Source: Acidovorax sp. 210-6 (GTDB lineage: Bacteria; Pseudomonadota; Gammaproteobacteria; Burkholderiales; Burkholderiaceae_C). Taken from it: 64,000 bases of DNA. The notes below the pieces were generated by a model. That model did not search any database and was not told the DNA's origin. It was given only the letters and a program-made list of their open reading frames with translations. This document shows positions 39,835 to 49,396 of this stretch, piece after piece (position 1 is the stretch's first letter; every line of letters starts with the position of its first letter). The stretch spans positions 682,001-746,000 of the forward strand of contig NZ_JAACJE010000001.1 of NCBI RefSeq assembly GCF_010020825.1, in the 5' to 3' direction. A program made the translations under genes and the position numbers.

Positions 39835-40452
39835 ATGAAATCGGTTTGGGTCTGCATGGCTTTGGTGGGTGGCAGTTTGTGGGCAGGCGCAGCCAGTGCC
39901 CAGATGAGCTACCACTGCCGGGATTCCAATGGCAACAACTATGTGCTCTCGCGCCCCTGTCCGTCGGACATGCGCACCACGGCGGTAGTGGGTGGGCCTG
40001 CGCGCTCCTCCGGCTACTCTTCGTCGTCTTCCAGCAGCTACCGGCCGTCTTCCCGCTCCTCCGGCGATGAGCCTGAGCACCACCAGTACATGAGCGGTCG
40101 CTGCCGGTCTCTTCACCAAGCGATGCGCACGGCCAGCAGCCGAGGGCTGAAGTACGACGCCATCGAAGATCTGCGCAAGGAATACAGGCGAGAGTGTCGT
40201 GAGGAGGAAGAAGCAGCCTATTCCAAGCTCTCGACAGACAGCTATACACGCAAGAAAGAGCAGCGCGAGGAAGAAAAAGCGGCCCGCCTGGCTGACCAGG
40301 CCTCGCGTGAGCGTGAAGAACGCTTTTTGCAGCAATGCGCAGAGTCGCGCCGCATTCTGCACGCCAAGCAGGCGCGTACCGACCTGAGCGAAGGCGAAAA
40401 GGCCGATCTGCGCCGGTTCGAAGAAAACTTCATCGCGCGCTGCAAGCGCTAG
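39835..40452 (+). CDS. Secreted hypothetical protein with a Cys-bearing N-terminal domain and coiled-coil tail
   Basis: 205 residues. A signal peptide (VCMALVGGSLWAGAASAQ) precedes a small domain with YHCRDSNGNNYVLSRPCP, which recalls DUF4124-type periplasmic proteins. A Ser-rich linker (about 60-80) follows, then a Glu/Arg/Lys-rich helical region (about 110-205) likely to be coiled coil, with single Cys residues in GRCRSL, RECREE, QQCAES and ARCKR. The gene begins 31 bases after metF. Function is unknown. Confidence 0.75.
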   Translation: MKSVWVCMALVGGSLWAGAASAQMSYHCRDSNGNNYVLSRPCPSDMRTTAVVGGPARSSGYSSSSSSSYRPSSRSSGDEPEHHQYMSGRCRSLHQAMRTASSRGLKYDAIEDLRKEYRRECREEEEAAYSKLSTDSYTRKKEQREEEKAARLADQASREREERFLQQCAESRRILHAKQARTDLSEGEKADLRRFEENFIARCKR

Positions 40453-40539
40453 GGCCTGTTCACACTAGTTTTGCCAGTGCGAACACGGTGAAAACCGCGC
40501 CAATCTAGGCGCGGGACGACGCCAAGGCCGGGGCCCTGG

Positions 40540-40564
40540 TTCGTCGGCCTCTCGAGCCGACGAA
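40540..40564 (+). terminator. Possible terminator after the secreted protein gene
   Basis: TTCGTCGGC (40540-40548) pairs with GCCGACGAA (40556-40564) in a 9-bp stem with a 7-base loop. A short T run (TTTTTA) begins seven bases later, which is a little far. The stretch 40453-40709 otherwise holds only the LexA-controlled promoter. Confidence 0.45.
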
Positions 40565-40670
40565 AGCACATTTTTATCTCAGCGCCCCCTTTGCCTGGCC
40601 GCCTTGCCATTGCCGTGGCTTGGCGGCCGTGTCGCTGGTGGATTGAGGGTTTGGTGGTTCAGTATAAAAA

Positions 40671-40686
40671 CTGTATATTCATACAG
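40671..40686 (+). promoter_or_regulatory. LexA box of the imuA operon
   Basis: CTGTATATTCATACAG fits the CTGT-N8-ACAG SOS box exactly. It lies 24 bases before the imuA start and just after TATAAA, so LexA binding would block the promoter. LexA control of imuA-imuB-dnaE2 is well established in other Proteobacteria. Confidence 0.9.
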
Positions 40687-40709
40687 TTGTTTTTTGCTGA
40701 TGCCTGTCC

Positions 40710-41507
40710 ATGTCCTTTACCACCCTTGGAGCTGTCCATGCCTTTGACCCCGGAGCCCTTCCCGGCCCCGTAGCTGCGGCTGTCTGGCGCGGGGTGGACA
40801 TGATGGGAGCGGTGGCGCGCACTGTTCCCACCGGGTTTGGCGCATTGGATGCGCAGTTGCCCGGTGGCGGGTGGCCCACGCAAGCCGTGACGGAGCTGCT
40901 GCTGCCGCAGGCACTGCGGTGCGAATGGCGCCTGTTGGGGCCCGCGCTGCCTGCCTTGCTGCAAGAGGGTGGCCGCATTTACCTGGTGGCGCCACCCCAG
41001 CCGCCGCACGCCGGGGGGCTGGCGCAACTGGGCGTACCGCCTGCGCAGCTGGTGTGGGTGCGGGCCGTTGCGCCTTTGGAGCGGCTCTGGGCCACCGAAC
41101 AAATCCTCCAGGCAGGGCCCGTGGGTGCCGTACTCGCCTGGCTCCCGCAGGCGCGGCCCGAGCAGATCCGCCGTTTGCAGATCCACGCACAGTCCTGCGA
41201 TGCGCCGGTGTTCCTGTGCCGTCCTGAAGGTGCGTTGCAGCAGGCCTCGCCTGCACCGTTGCGCGTGGGGGTGACTTTGGGGCCGGATTGGGTGCTGCAG
41301 GTGCACATTCCCAAGCGCCGGGGCAGTGCGTTCGAGGGCGTGCTGCGTTTGGAGGCCATTCCCGGCAATCTGCAGCACATGTTGCCGCCGCGCCTGGGGT
41401 CTGCCGCTGCCACGGTACAGGCGCCGCTGGCCAAGGAGTTGTCCGATGTCCGCGCACTGGGTCGCATTGCTGCCCCTGCCACAACCCACAGGCTCCTGGC
41501 CCATTGA
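40710..41507 (+). CDS. imuA: ImuA, translesion-synthesis accessory protein
   Basis: 265 residues with a RecA/SulA-like fold. TGFGALDAQLPGGGWPTQAV and TELLLPQ are typical of ImuA, which works with ImuB and DnaE2 in SOS mutagenesis. The start at 40710 has little Shine-Dalgarno signal but begins the conserved region. It is preceded by a perfect LexA box. Its last 62 bases overlap imuB in another frame. Confidence 0.9.
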   Translation: MSFTTLGAVHAFDPGALPGPVAAAVWRGVDMMGAVARTVPTGFGALDAQLPGGGWPTQAVTELLLPQALRCEWRLLGPALPALLQEGGRIYLVAPPQPPHAGGLAQLGVPPAQLVWVRAVAPLERLWATEQILQAGPVGAVLAWLPQARPEQIRRLQIHAQSCDAPVFLCRPEGALQQASPAPLRVGVTLGPDWVLQVHIPKRRGSAFEGVLRLEAIPGNLQHMLPPRLGSAAATVQAPLAKELSDVRALGRIAAPATTHRLLAH

Positions 41508-42756
41508 CCCCATGGCGCTGGGCATCTGGGCCTTGCAGTTCACCCCCCGGGTGGCCCTGCAGGAGGGCGCGGTGCTGGCCGAAGTGTCTGCGTCGGCTCG
41601 CCTGTTTGGCGGGTTGGAGCGGCTGTGCCAGTGCATGCAGCATGGCGCTGCCGAACTGGGTGCTCGCGTGGCCTGGGCGCCCACGGGCCTGGCGGCGCTG
41701 GCCCTGGTGCGCCATGGCGGTGGGCGGGTGCCAGAGGAGGCGCTAGCGTCGCGGCTCGACGCCCTGCCATTGCAGGCCATGACCGCTGTGGGCCAGCACC
41801 AGGCCACACTGGCACGCGTGGGCTGCCGCACGCTGGGGCAGGTGCGCCGCCTGCCGCGTGGCGGGCTGGTGCGCCGGTTTGGTGCTCCCTTGCTGGCTGC
41901 GTTGGACCAAGCCTACGGCCTGCGGCCCGAGGCGTACGACTGGATCACCCTGCCACCGACCTTTCAGGCCCGGCTGGAACTGATGGCGCGGGTGGAGCAT
42001 GCGCCTGCCCTGCTGTTTGGCGCCAGGCGCCTGCTGGTGCAGATGGCGGGTTGGCTGGCTGCGCGCCACTGCGGCGTGCGGGCCTTCACCCTGCACTGGC
42101 ACCACGATGCCATGCGCGCCCGGTCGGCAGGCGATGGGGGAGCGCTCACAGTGCATACCTCCCAGCCCACGCAAAGCGTGGAGCATTGCATGCGTCTGCT
42201 GGCCGAGCATCTGGCCCAGGTCGTGCTGGCCGCGCCGGTGGGTGAACTGGAACTGTCTGCCGACACGGTGGAGCCCTGGGCTGGAACCAACCACACGCTG
42301 TTGCCCGATCCCCAGCGTCAGGGGGAGGGCATCCACGCGGCGCTTGAACGCATCCAGGCCCGCCTGGGCCCGCAGGCCGTGTGTTTGCCCGTGCTCTGCG
42401 CGGACCACCGGCCTGAGTGGATGCAGCATTGGCACAGCGATCTGGCACACCGCCCGCGCCAGGCCACCGCAGGTTCCGGCATGCCGCTGCCCCCCTGGTT
42501 GCTGGAGGTGCCGCTGCGTCTGGAGGAACGCCAGCACCGGCCGCATTACCAGGGGCCGCTGCAACTGCTGTTGGGGCCTGACCGTGTGGAGGGTGGTTGG
42601 TGGCACCGCAGCGGCCAGGGGAGCGATGCCCAGGCGCTCAACGTGCAGCGTGACTACTGGCTTGCCCGCAGCCCCCATGCCGGCTTGCTGTGGGTGTTTC
42701 AGCAGCGACTGGCGGGGGACCAGGCGGCGTGGTTCCTGCATGGGTACTTTGGCTGA
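41446..42756 (+). CDS. imuB: ImuB, inactive Y-family polymerase homologue
   Basis: 436 residues from ATG 41446, which has AAGGAG upstream inside imuA. The N-terminus (HWVALLPLPQP, then LQFTPRVALQEGAVLAEVSA) replaces the catalytic carboxylates of Y-family polymerases, as known for ImuB. The fingers and little-finger regions are recognisable (GCRTLGQVRRLPRGGLVRRF). ImuB bridges the beta clamp and DnaE2. It is followed 10 bases later by dnaE2. Confidence 0.9.
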   Translation: MSAHWVALLPLPQPTGSWPIDPMALGIWALQFTPRVALQEGAVLAEVSASARLFGGLERLCQCMQHGAAELGARVAWAPTGLAALALVRHGGGRVPEEALASRLDALPLQAMTAVGQHQATLARVGCRTLGQVRRLPRGGLVRRFGAPLLAALDQAYGLRPEAYDWITLPPTFQARLELMARVEHAPALLFGARRLLVQMAGWLAARHCGVRAFTLHWHHDAMRARSAGDGGALTVHTSQPTQSVEHCMRLLAEHLAQVVLAAPVGELELSADTVEPWAGTNHTLLPDPQRQGEGIHAALERIQARLGPQAVCLPVLCADHRPEWMQHWHSDLAHRPRQATAGSGMPLPPWLLEVPLRLEERQHRPHYQGPLQLLLGPDRVEGGWWHRSGQGSDAQALNVQRDYWLARSPHAGLLWVFQQRLAGDQAAWFLHGYFG

Positions 42757-42766
42757 GGCTTCGGCA

Positions 42767-45700
42767 ATGAACACCCCCTCCCGATCACTGCCGGACTATG
42801 CGGAACTGCGCTGCATCTCGAACTTCACCTTCCTGCGTGGCGCGAGCCATCCACACGAGCTGGTGGAGCGCGCCCACGCGCTGGGCTACCGGGCACTGGC
42901 CCTGACCGACGAGTGCAGTCTGGCCGGGGCCGTGCGCGCCCATGTGGCGGCAAAGGCCGTGGGCCTGCATCTGCTGCTGGGAGCGCAGTTTCGGGTGCAG
43001 CCCCGCGCTGCGGACGGTGCGCCTTGCGTGTTGGTCGTGCTGGCGCAGAACCTGCAGGGCTACGGCAACCTGTGCGCCTTCATCACCCGGTTGCGGCGCG
43101 CGTCGGAGAAAGGTGCCTACCATCTTGCGCAGGCCGATCTCACGGGTGTGGCACTGGCCGACTGTCTGGTGCTGCTGTGCCCTGAACGCCATTCCACCGA
43201 CACGCAGCTGCTGGCCCTGGGGCGCTGGGCGCTGGGGCAGTTCACAGGCCGGTGCTGGGTCGGGGTGGAGCAGCTGCGCCGCCTGGATGATGAGCTCTGG
43301 CTGCACCGCCTGCGCACCCTGTCGGAACTGACGGCGCTGCCCCTGGTGGCCGTGGGCGATGTGCACATGCATGTGCGCTCGCGCAAGCCGCTGCAGGACG
43401 TGCTGACGGCCACGCGCATCGGCAAGCCGCTCACGGAATGTGGCCATGCGCTGGAGCGCAGCGCCGAGCAGCACCTGCGCACCCGGCTGCGCCTGGCGCA
43501 CACCTTTCCCGCCGAGCTGCTGGCCGAGACGCTGCAGGTGGCGCAGCGCTGTCATTTCAGCCTGGACGCGCTGAAGTACCAGTACCCGGACGAGGTGGTG
43601 CCGCGCGGCCACACGGCCGCCAGCTACCTGCGCCAAATGACCTACCAGGGCGCGGAGGGGCGTTGGCCTGCGGGCATTCCGTCCCCGGTGCAGGCGCTGA
43701 TCGAGTACGAGCTGGCCCTGATCTGCGAGCTGCGCTACGAGCATTACTTCCTCACGGTGTACGACATCGTGGCCTTTGCACGTTCCCAGAACATTCTGTG
43801 CCAGGGGCGCGGCTCGGCCGCCAACAGCGTGGTCTGCTACTGCCTGGGCGTGACCGAGGTGGACCCGGCGCGCATGTCGGTGCTGTTCGAGCGCTTCATC
43901 TCCCGCGAGCGCAACGAACCCCCGGACATCGACATCGACTTTGAGCACGAGCGCCGTGAGGAGGTGATCCAGTACCTGTACCAGAAGTACGGGCGCGACC
44001 GTGCGGCGCTGGCAGCCGCCGTCATCAGCTATCGGCCCAAGTCCGCAATCCGCGATGTGGGCAAGGCCCTGGGCTTTGATCTGGCCACGGTAGATGCCAT
44101 CGCCAAGGGCCAGAAGTGGTTTGACGGCGCGGGTGTGCGGCCTGAGCGTTTCGCGGAGCTGGGCATCCCGGCGGACGATCTGGCCGTGCGCCAGCTCATC
44201 ACGCTCACGCAGCAGTTGCTGGGGTTTCCGCGCCACCTGTCGCAGCACACGGGCGGCTTTGTGCTCACCCAGGGGCCGCTGTGCCGCATGGTGCCGGTGG
44301 AAAACGCCTCCATGCCCGAGCGCACGGTGATAGAGTGGGACAAGGACGACCTCGACGCCGCCGGCCTGCTCAAGGTCGATGTGCTGGCCCTGGGCATGCT
44401 GTCGGCGATCCGGCGCGCGCTGGACCTGATCGGCCTGCGGCGCGGCCAGGTGTTCCGCATGCAGGACATTCCCGCTGAAGACAGCGCCACCTACGACATG
44501 GTCTGCCGGGCCGACACCATCGGCGTGTTCCAGATCGAGAGCCGGGCGCAGATGGGCATGCTGCCGCGCCTGCGCCCGCGGTGCTTCTACGACCTGGTGA
44601 TCGAGGTCGCCATTGTGCGGCCCGGTCCCATCCAGGGCGGCATGGTGCACCCCTACCTGAACCGGCGCCAGGGCAAGGAGCCGGTCACCTACCCCAGCGA
44701 GGCGCTGCGCAGCGCGCTGGGCCGCACGCTGGGCGTGCCGGTGTTCCAGGAGCAGGTGATGCAGATCGCCATGCTCGCGGCGGGCTTCACGCCCGGCGAG
44801 GCCGACGGCCTGCGCCGCGCCATGGCGGCCTGGAAGCGCAAGGGCGGGCTGGAGAAGTATTACCACCGGCTCGTGGGCGGCATGACCGAGCGCGGCTATG
44901 CGCAGGAGTTCGCCGAAGCCATCTTCGAGCAGATCAAGGGGTTTTCGGAATATGGTTTCCCGGAGAGCCACGCGGCCAGCTTCGCGCTGCTGGTCTATGC
45001 CTCGGCCTGGATCAAGCGGCACGAGCCGGCGGCCTTCCTCGTGGCGCTGCTCAACAGCCAGCCCATGGGCTTTTACACGCCCAGCCAGCTCGTGCAGGAC
45101 GCGCGCCGCCACGGCGTGGAAGTGCGGCCGGTGGATGTGGTGCACAGCGCTGTGGAATCCACGCTGGAGGATCTGCACAACACACCCGCCGTGCGCCTGG
45201 GCCTGCACCTCGTGCAGGGCCTGCCCGCGGCCAGCGCTGCGCGCATCGTGGCCGAGCGTGCCGTGGCGCCCTTCGATAGCACCGAGGCGCTGGCGCGCCG
45301 TGCACGGTTGGAGCAGCACGAGATGCGGCTGCTGGCCGCAGCGGGTGCCCTGGCCCCGCTTGCGGGTCACCGCCGCCAGCAGGTGTGGGAGGCAGCCGCG
45401 CTCCACGCACCGCCCGCGTTGCTGCAGGACGCCCCGGTGGACGAGGAATTTCTGGCGCTGCCCGCCGCGCCTGAGGGCGAGGAGGTGCTCTGGGATTTCG
45501 CCTCGGTTGGCCTGACGCTGCGCAGCCACCCCCTGGCCTTGCTGCGACCGCAGTTGGAGCGTTACCGGGCCCGAACCTCGGCACAACTGCAGCATGTGCG
45601 CGATGGGCGCTGGGTGCGCACTGTCGGCATGGTGACGCTGCGCCAGCAGCCCCCCACGGCCAAGGGCACGGTCTTCGTTTCGCTCGAAGACGAGCACGGC

Positions 45701-45889
45701 AGCACGCAGATCATCGTCTGGCGGCACGTGAAGGAGGCCCAGCGCCAGGCGTTGCTGGGCGCTCGCCTGCTGTTGGTGCAGGGGCGCTGGCAGCGTGAGG
45801 GGGCGGTGTGCAACCTCATCGCGCATCGGCTGTGGGATGTGTCGCCGCTGCTGGGGCGTTTGGCCACGCAGAGCAGGGATTTCCGGTAG
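42767..45889 (+). CDS. dnaE2: Error-prone DNA polymerase DnaE2
   Basis: 1040 residues from ATG 42767; an ATG at 42740 would add nine residues. A PHP domain (YAELRCISNFTFLRGASHP) leads the C-family polymerase core with RGSAANSVVCYCLG and the catalytic acidic block PPDIDIDFEHERREEVI. A helix-hairpin-helix and OB-fold region closes the protein (TVFVSLEDEHGSTQIIVW). The length matches DnaE2 rather than DnaE1. It is the third gene of the SOS mutagenesis cassette and is convergent with nadM, 7 bases away. Confidence 0.95.
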   Translation: MNTPSRSLPDYAELRCISNFTFLRGASHPHELVERAHALGYRALALTDECSLAGAVRAHVAAKAVGLHLLLGAQFRVQPRAADGAPCVLVVLAQNLQGYGNLCAFITRLRRASEKGAYHLAQADLTGVALADCLVLLCPERHSTDTQLLALGRWALGQFTGRCWVGVEQLRRLDDELWLHRLRTLSELTALPLVAVGDVHMHVRSRKPLQDVLTATRIGKPLTECGHALERSAEQHLRTRLRLAHTFPAELLAETLQVAQRCHFSLDALKYQYPDEVVPRGHTAASYLRQMTYQGAEGRWPAGIPSPVQALIEYELALICELRYEHYFLTVYDIVAFARSQNILCQGRGSAANSVVCYCLGVTEVDPARMSVLFERFISRERNEPPDIDIDFEHERREEVIQYLYQKYGRDRAALAAAVISYRPKSAIRDVGKALGFDLATVDAIAKGQKWFDGAGVRPERFAELGIPADDLAVRQLITLTQQLLGFPRHLSQHTGGFVLTQGPLCRMVPVENASMPERTVIEWDKDDLDAAGLLKVDVLALGMLSAIRRALDLIGLRRGQVFRMQDIPAEDSATYDMVCRADTIGVFQIESRAQMGMLPRLRPRCFYDLVIEVAIVRPGPIQGGMVHPYLNRRQGKEPVTYPSEALRSALGRTLGVPVFQEQVMQIAMLAAGFTPGEADGLRRAMAAWKRKGGLEKYYHRLVGGMTERGYAQEFAEAIFEQIKGFSEYGFPESHAASFALLVYASAWIKRHEPAAFLVALLNSQPMGFYTPSQLVQDARRHGVEVRPVDVVHSAVESTLEDLHNTPAVRLGLHLVQGLPAASAARIVAERAVAPFDSTEALARRARLEQHEMRLLAAAGALAPLAGHRRQQVWEAAALHAPPALLQDAPVDEEFLALPAAPEGEEVLWDFASVGLTLRSHPLALLRPQLERYRARTSAQLQHVRDGRWVRTVGMVTLRQQPPTAKGTVFVSLEDEHGSTQIIVWRHVKEAQRQALLGARLLLVQGRWQREGAVCNLIAHRLWDVSPLLGRLATQSRDFR

Positions 45890-45896
45890 GGCCGTG

Positions 45897-46940
45897 TCAG
45901 GCGGGAGTGGTCAGCCCCAGAAAACTGTCCAGCAGGTGGAAGTGGTCTTCAAACAACTGGTCTTCCATGGCTGCCAGTTGATCCAGCGGCACCCAGAGCG
46001 CCTGCTGAGCGTCGTCGCCGCCCACCACCGGCGGGAGCGGGATGTTGCCCAGGTCGAAATAGTGCCCGTGGGTGATGGTGCGGCCGCGCTGGCTGCGGTC
46101 CGGGTGGTCAAACACCTTGACCGCGCGCAGGGCGGCGCGCAGCGTGGCCTCGTCCAGGGGGCAGGCGGTTTCTTCCGACAGTTCCCGCAGGCAGGATTGC
46201 CACAGTGTGTCGCGGGGTTCCAGAAAGCCGCCGGGCGCAGCCCACAGGCCCTTGCCGGGCGCCTGGCCGCGGCGCACCAGCAGCACATGGTTCTGGCAGC
46301 GCAGCACGGCATCGACCGTGACAAACACCGGAGGGTAGGGCGCTTGCGCCCAGGAGGCACGGTAGTCGCGCAATACGCGCCATTCCTCTTGCAGGGCGGC
46401 GTAGGCGGGCAGTGTCGCAAAGTCGTGCAGGAAGCGCAGGGTGCTGGGCGGCATGTCCTGGGCCAGAGGGGCCAGCGCCGCGCTCACCGTGCCAGGGGTG
46501 GCAGCCCAGTAAGCATCGCGGATGGCGGTGGCGTCCATGCTGCCCTGGCGCGGCAGATCCAGCAGTGTCCACCCCGGAAAGCGGCGCAGGTAGTTGCTGC
46601 TGGCATCTTTGAAATGGCCCACCAGCGCCACCCGCTGTTCCGATGGCGTGGGCAGCATCCGGGCCACACCCCGGCGCACATCCTGCACCCAGGCGGGCTC
46701 GTCGTAGCGGTCACGCACCGGCAGAAAGCGCAGACGCTCGCGGTCGGCTGCCGGCAAGGCGTCGCGCAGCATGGCGGCGCGCTCCTGCCAGGTGAACGGG
46801 TTTTTCGTCGAGCGTGCCGCAAAGGCCGAGCCCAGGACGATGATGACTTCCCGGGCCTGCGCCAGGCCATGCTGCAGCAGTGCCAGGTGCCCGGCGTGCA
46901 CGGGCTGGAAGCGCCCGATGAGGATGGCGGTGTCGTGCAT
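45897..46940 (-). CDS. nadM: Bifunctional NMN adenylyltransferase / Nudix hydrolase
   Basis: 347 residues. The N-terminal nucleotidyltransferase has GRFQPVHAGHLALLQHGL and the later SMDATAIRDAY. The C-terminal Nudix domain has a full Nudix box in GGFLEPRDTLWQSCLRE followed by LSEETA. The pair makes NAD from NMN and hydrolyses ADP-ribose-type compounds in the known two-domain enzymes (Synechocystis, Francisella). No signal or membrane segments. The 162-bp gap 46941-47102 to metK holds GC-rich hairpins but no gene. Confidence 0.92.
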   Translation of the reverse strand: MHDTAILIGRFQPVHAGHLALLQHGLAQAREVIIVLGSAFAARSTKNPFTWQERAAMLRDALPAADRERLRFLPVRDRYDEPAWVQDVRRGVARMLPTPSEQRVALVGHFKDASSNYLRRFPGWTLLDLPRQGSMDATAIRDAYWAATPGTVSAALAPLAQDMPPSTLRFLHDFATLPAYAALQEEWRVLRDYRASWAQAPYPPVFVTVDAVLRCQNHVLLVRRGQAPGKGLWAAPGGFLEPRDTLWQSCLRELSEETACPLDEATLRAALRAVKVFDHPDRSQRGRTITHGHYFDLGNIPLPPVVGGDDAQQALWVPLDQLAAMEDQLFEDHFHLLDSFLGLTTPA

Positions 46941-47076
46941 GTTCAGCTACTTTACCGGGTGCGGCTGTCTTCACGGCCCGGCTGCTGCGCGCGGCGCTTG
47001 GGCTTTGTGGCTCCGGCCCGGCCCTGCGGGCCTTCGCTTCGCTGCGCGAAATGAGCCTGCGCCGCAAAGGCTGCCG

Positions 47077-47094
47077 AACCCGCTGACGCGGGTT
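47077..47094 (-). terminator. Hairpin downstream of metK
   Basis: AACCCGC (47077-47083) and GCGGGTT (47088-47094) form a 7-bp stem with loop TGAC, 9 bases past the metK stop. There is no T run, so it may be a weak or Rho-assisted end. Confidence 0.4.
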
Positions 47095-47102
47095 GCCGGG
47101 CT

Positions 47103-48284
<1,182 letters not shown>

Positions 48285-48346
48285 TTGAATAAACTCCAGT
48301 GTTGCGTTGTCTTGGGCGTTGCCCTGGCCGCTGGAGCCTTGGCGAA

Positions 48347-48404
48347 CGCTTTAGCAGATTTGTTTATCGTCGCCCTGCAAGTTGCTCGGTTAACTCAGCG
48401 ACTG
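48347..48404 (-). ncRNA. Probable SAM-II riboswitch in the metK leader
   Basis: On the minus strand GTCGC (48402-48398) pairs with GCGAC (48373-48369) as the first stem. Between and after lie TGAGTTAACCGAGC, TTGCAGG, GATAAA and CTGCTAAAG. This matches, in order, the conserved SAM-II elements CUGAUUUAACCG, UUGCA, AUAAA and GCUAAA, with GCAG-CTGC as the pseudoknot pairing. SAM-II is known upstream of metK and met genes, mostly in alphaproteobacteria. It ends about 63 bases before metK. I identified it by eye; an Rfam SAM-II search would decide. Confidence 0.75.
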
Positions 48405-48411
48405 TCATTCC

Positions 48412-48418
48412 ATTTTAA
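48412..48418 (-). promoter_or_regulatory. Possible -10 box for metK overlapping the lpxL start
   Basis: Reading the minus strand, ATTAAAAT lies 7-8 bases before the first riboswitch stem. If used, the metK promoter covers the first codons of the divergent acyltransferase gene. Confidence 0.35.
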
Positions 48419-49266
48419 TGTCTTTCCTCTTCCGATTTTTGTCCCTGTGGCCTCTGTGGCTGCTCCACGGCCTGGGCGCTGCACTGGGCTGGGTGGCGTT
48501 CTGTGCATCGCCGACCTACCGGCGGCGCTTTCTGGCCAATGCGCAATTGGCGGGTTACCGCTTTGCGCAGGTGCGCGCGGCCGTGGGCCATGCCGGGCGC
48601 ATGGCGGCTGAGTTGCCCCGGCTTTGGTTGGGTGCGCTGCCGGCATGCCGTTTTGAGAACGCCGAATGCGTGGAGCGCGCCTGGGCGGCGGGCAAGGGCA
48701 TCGTGTTCCTCACGCCGCACCTGGGGTGCTTCGAGTTGTCGGTGCAGGCCGCAGCCCAGCGCTGGAGCGCCGCGCATGGCCCCATCACCATCCTGTACCG
48801 CCCGGCCCGTCAGCGCTGGCTTGCCGAGGTGATGCGCACCGCGCGCAACCGCCCCGGCGTGCAGGCGGTACCCACCGAGCTGATGGGCGTGCGCCAGATG
48901 ATCAAGGCCTTGCGCCGGGGGGAGGCCGTGGGGCTGTTGCCCGACCAGGTGCCGCCCGATGGGCAGGGCCTGTGGGTGCCGTTCTTCGGGCGTGCCGCCT
49001 ACACCATGACGCTGGCCGCACGCCTGGCGCAGCAGACCGGCGCTGCCGTGGTGCTGGCGCGCTGCGAGCGTGAGCCCTGGGGCCGGGGCTACCACCTCTA
49101 CCTGGAGGAACTGGCCACGCCCCTGTCCGACGTGCTGGAGCTGGCCGTGCAACAAATCAACCAGGCCATGGAACAGACCATTCGCCAGTGCCCGCAGCAG
49201 TACCTGTGGGGCTATGCGCGCTACAAGCAGCCGCGCCCCCTGCTGCGAACCGGGGGGGAGGCATGA
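48418..49266 (+). CDS. lpxL: LpxL/HtrB-type lipid A acyltransferase, first copy
   Basis: 282 residues with an N-terminal membrane segment (FRFLSLWPLWLLHGLGAALG). The acyltransferase motif HX4E is in LTPHLGCFELSV, and later family blocks are LLPDQVPPDGQG and VPFFGRAAYTMT. The enzyme adds a secondary acyl chain to lipid A at the inner membrane. The start ATG has no clear ribosome site and overlaps the likely metK promoter. Its stop overlaps the first of two 65-bp tandem units that lead into a second acyltransferase gene. Confidence 0.9.
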   Translation: MSFLFRFLSLWPLWLLHGLGAALGWVAFCASPTYRRRFLANAQLAGYRFAQVRAAVGHAGRMAAELPRLWLGALPACRFENAECVERAWAAGKGIVFLTPHLGCFELSVQAAAQRWSAAHGPITILYRPARQRWLAEVMRTARNRPGVQAVPTELMGVRQMIKALRRGEAVGLLPDQVPPDGQGLWVPFFGRAAYTMTLAARLAQQTGAAVVLARCEREPWGRGYHLYLEELATPLSDVLELAVQQINQAMEQTIRQCPQQYLWGYARYKQPRPLLRTGGEA

Positions 49267-49331
49267 GCGCGCGCCGGGCCGTTCCCAAGCAAGCTCGCAC
49301 CGCAGTGCGCAGCACGGAGGTTTTCCAATGA
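49263..49331 (+). CDS. Possible 22-residue micro-ORF, unit 1
   Basis: The reading frame MSARRAVPKQARTAVRSTEV plus two residues starts by ATGA overlap with the upstream acyltransferase stop and ends by ATGA overlap with unit 2. A strong GGGGGGAGG is present but only one base from the ATG, so initiation may rely on coupling. The peptide is basic and resembles no family. It may act only to couple translation. Confidence 0.35.
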   Translation: MSARRAVPKQARTAVRSTEVFQ

Positions 49332-49392
49332 GCGCGCGCCGGGCCGTTCCCAAGCGAGCTCGCACCGCAGTGCGCAGCACGGAGGTTTCGCC
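49263..49392 (+). repeat. Tandem duplication of a 65-bp cassette between the acyltransferase genes
   Basis: Units 49263-49327 and 49328-49392 differ at only a few bases. Each begins ATGAGCGCGCGCCGGGCCGT and ends in GGAGG plus seven bases, so each supplies a well-spaced ribosome site to the next ATG. The second acyltransferase gene begins with the same ATGAGCGCGCGC. Confidence 0.9.
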
Positions 49393-49396
49393 ATGA
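49328..49396 (+). CDS. Possible 22-residue micro-ORF, unit 2
   Basis: The duplicate of the preceding frame (one Gln to Arg, and a changed end). GGAGG lies 7 bases upstream of its ATG, which is ideal. Its TGA overlaps the ATG of the second acyltransferase gene. Confidence 0.35.
   Translation: MSARRAVPKRARTAVRSTEVSP

Noticed and set aside
46941-47102. Riboswitch or small RNA between nadM and metK
   Set aside because: The sequence holds GC-rich hairpins but lies downstream of metK and upstream of nadM, and matches no motif I know. I see nothing definite in it.
49263-49392. CRISPR array
   Set aside because: Two directly adjacent 65-bp units without unique spacers, overlapping start and stop codons; no cas genes are present in the window.
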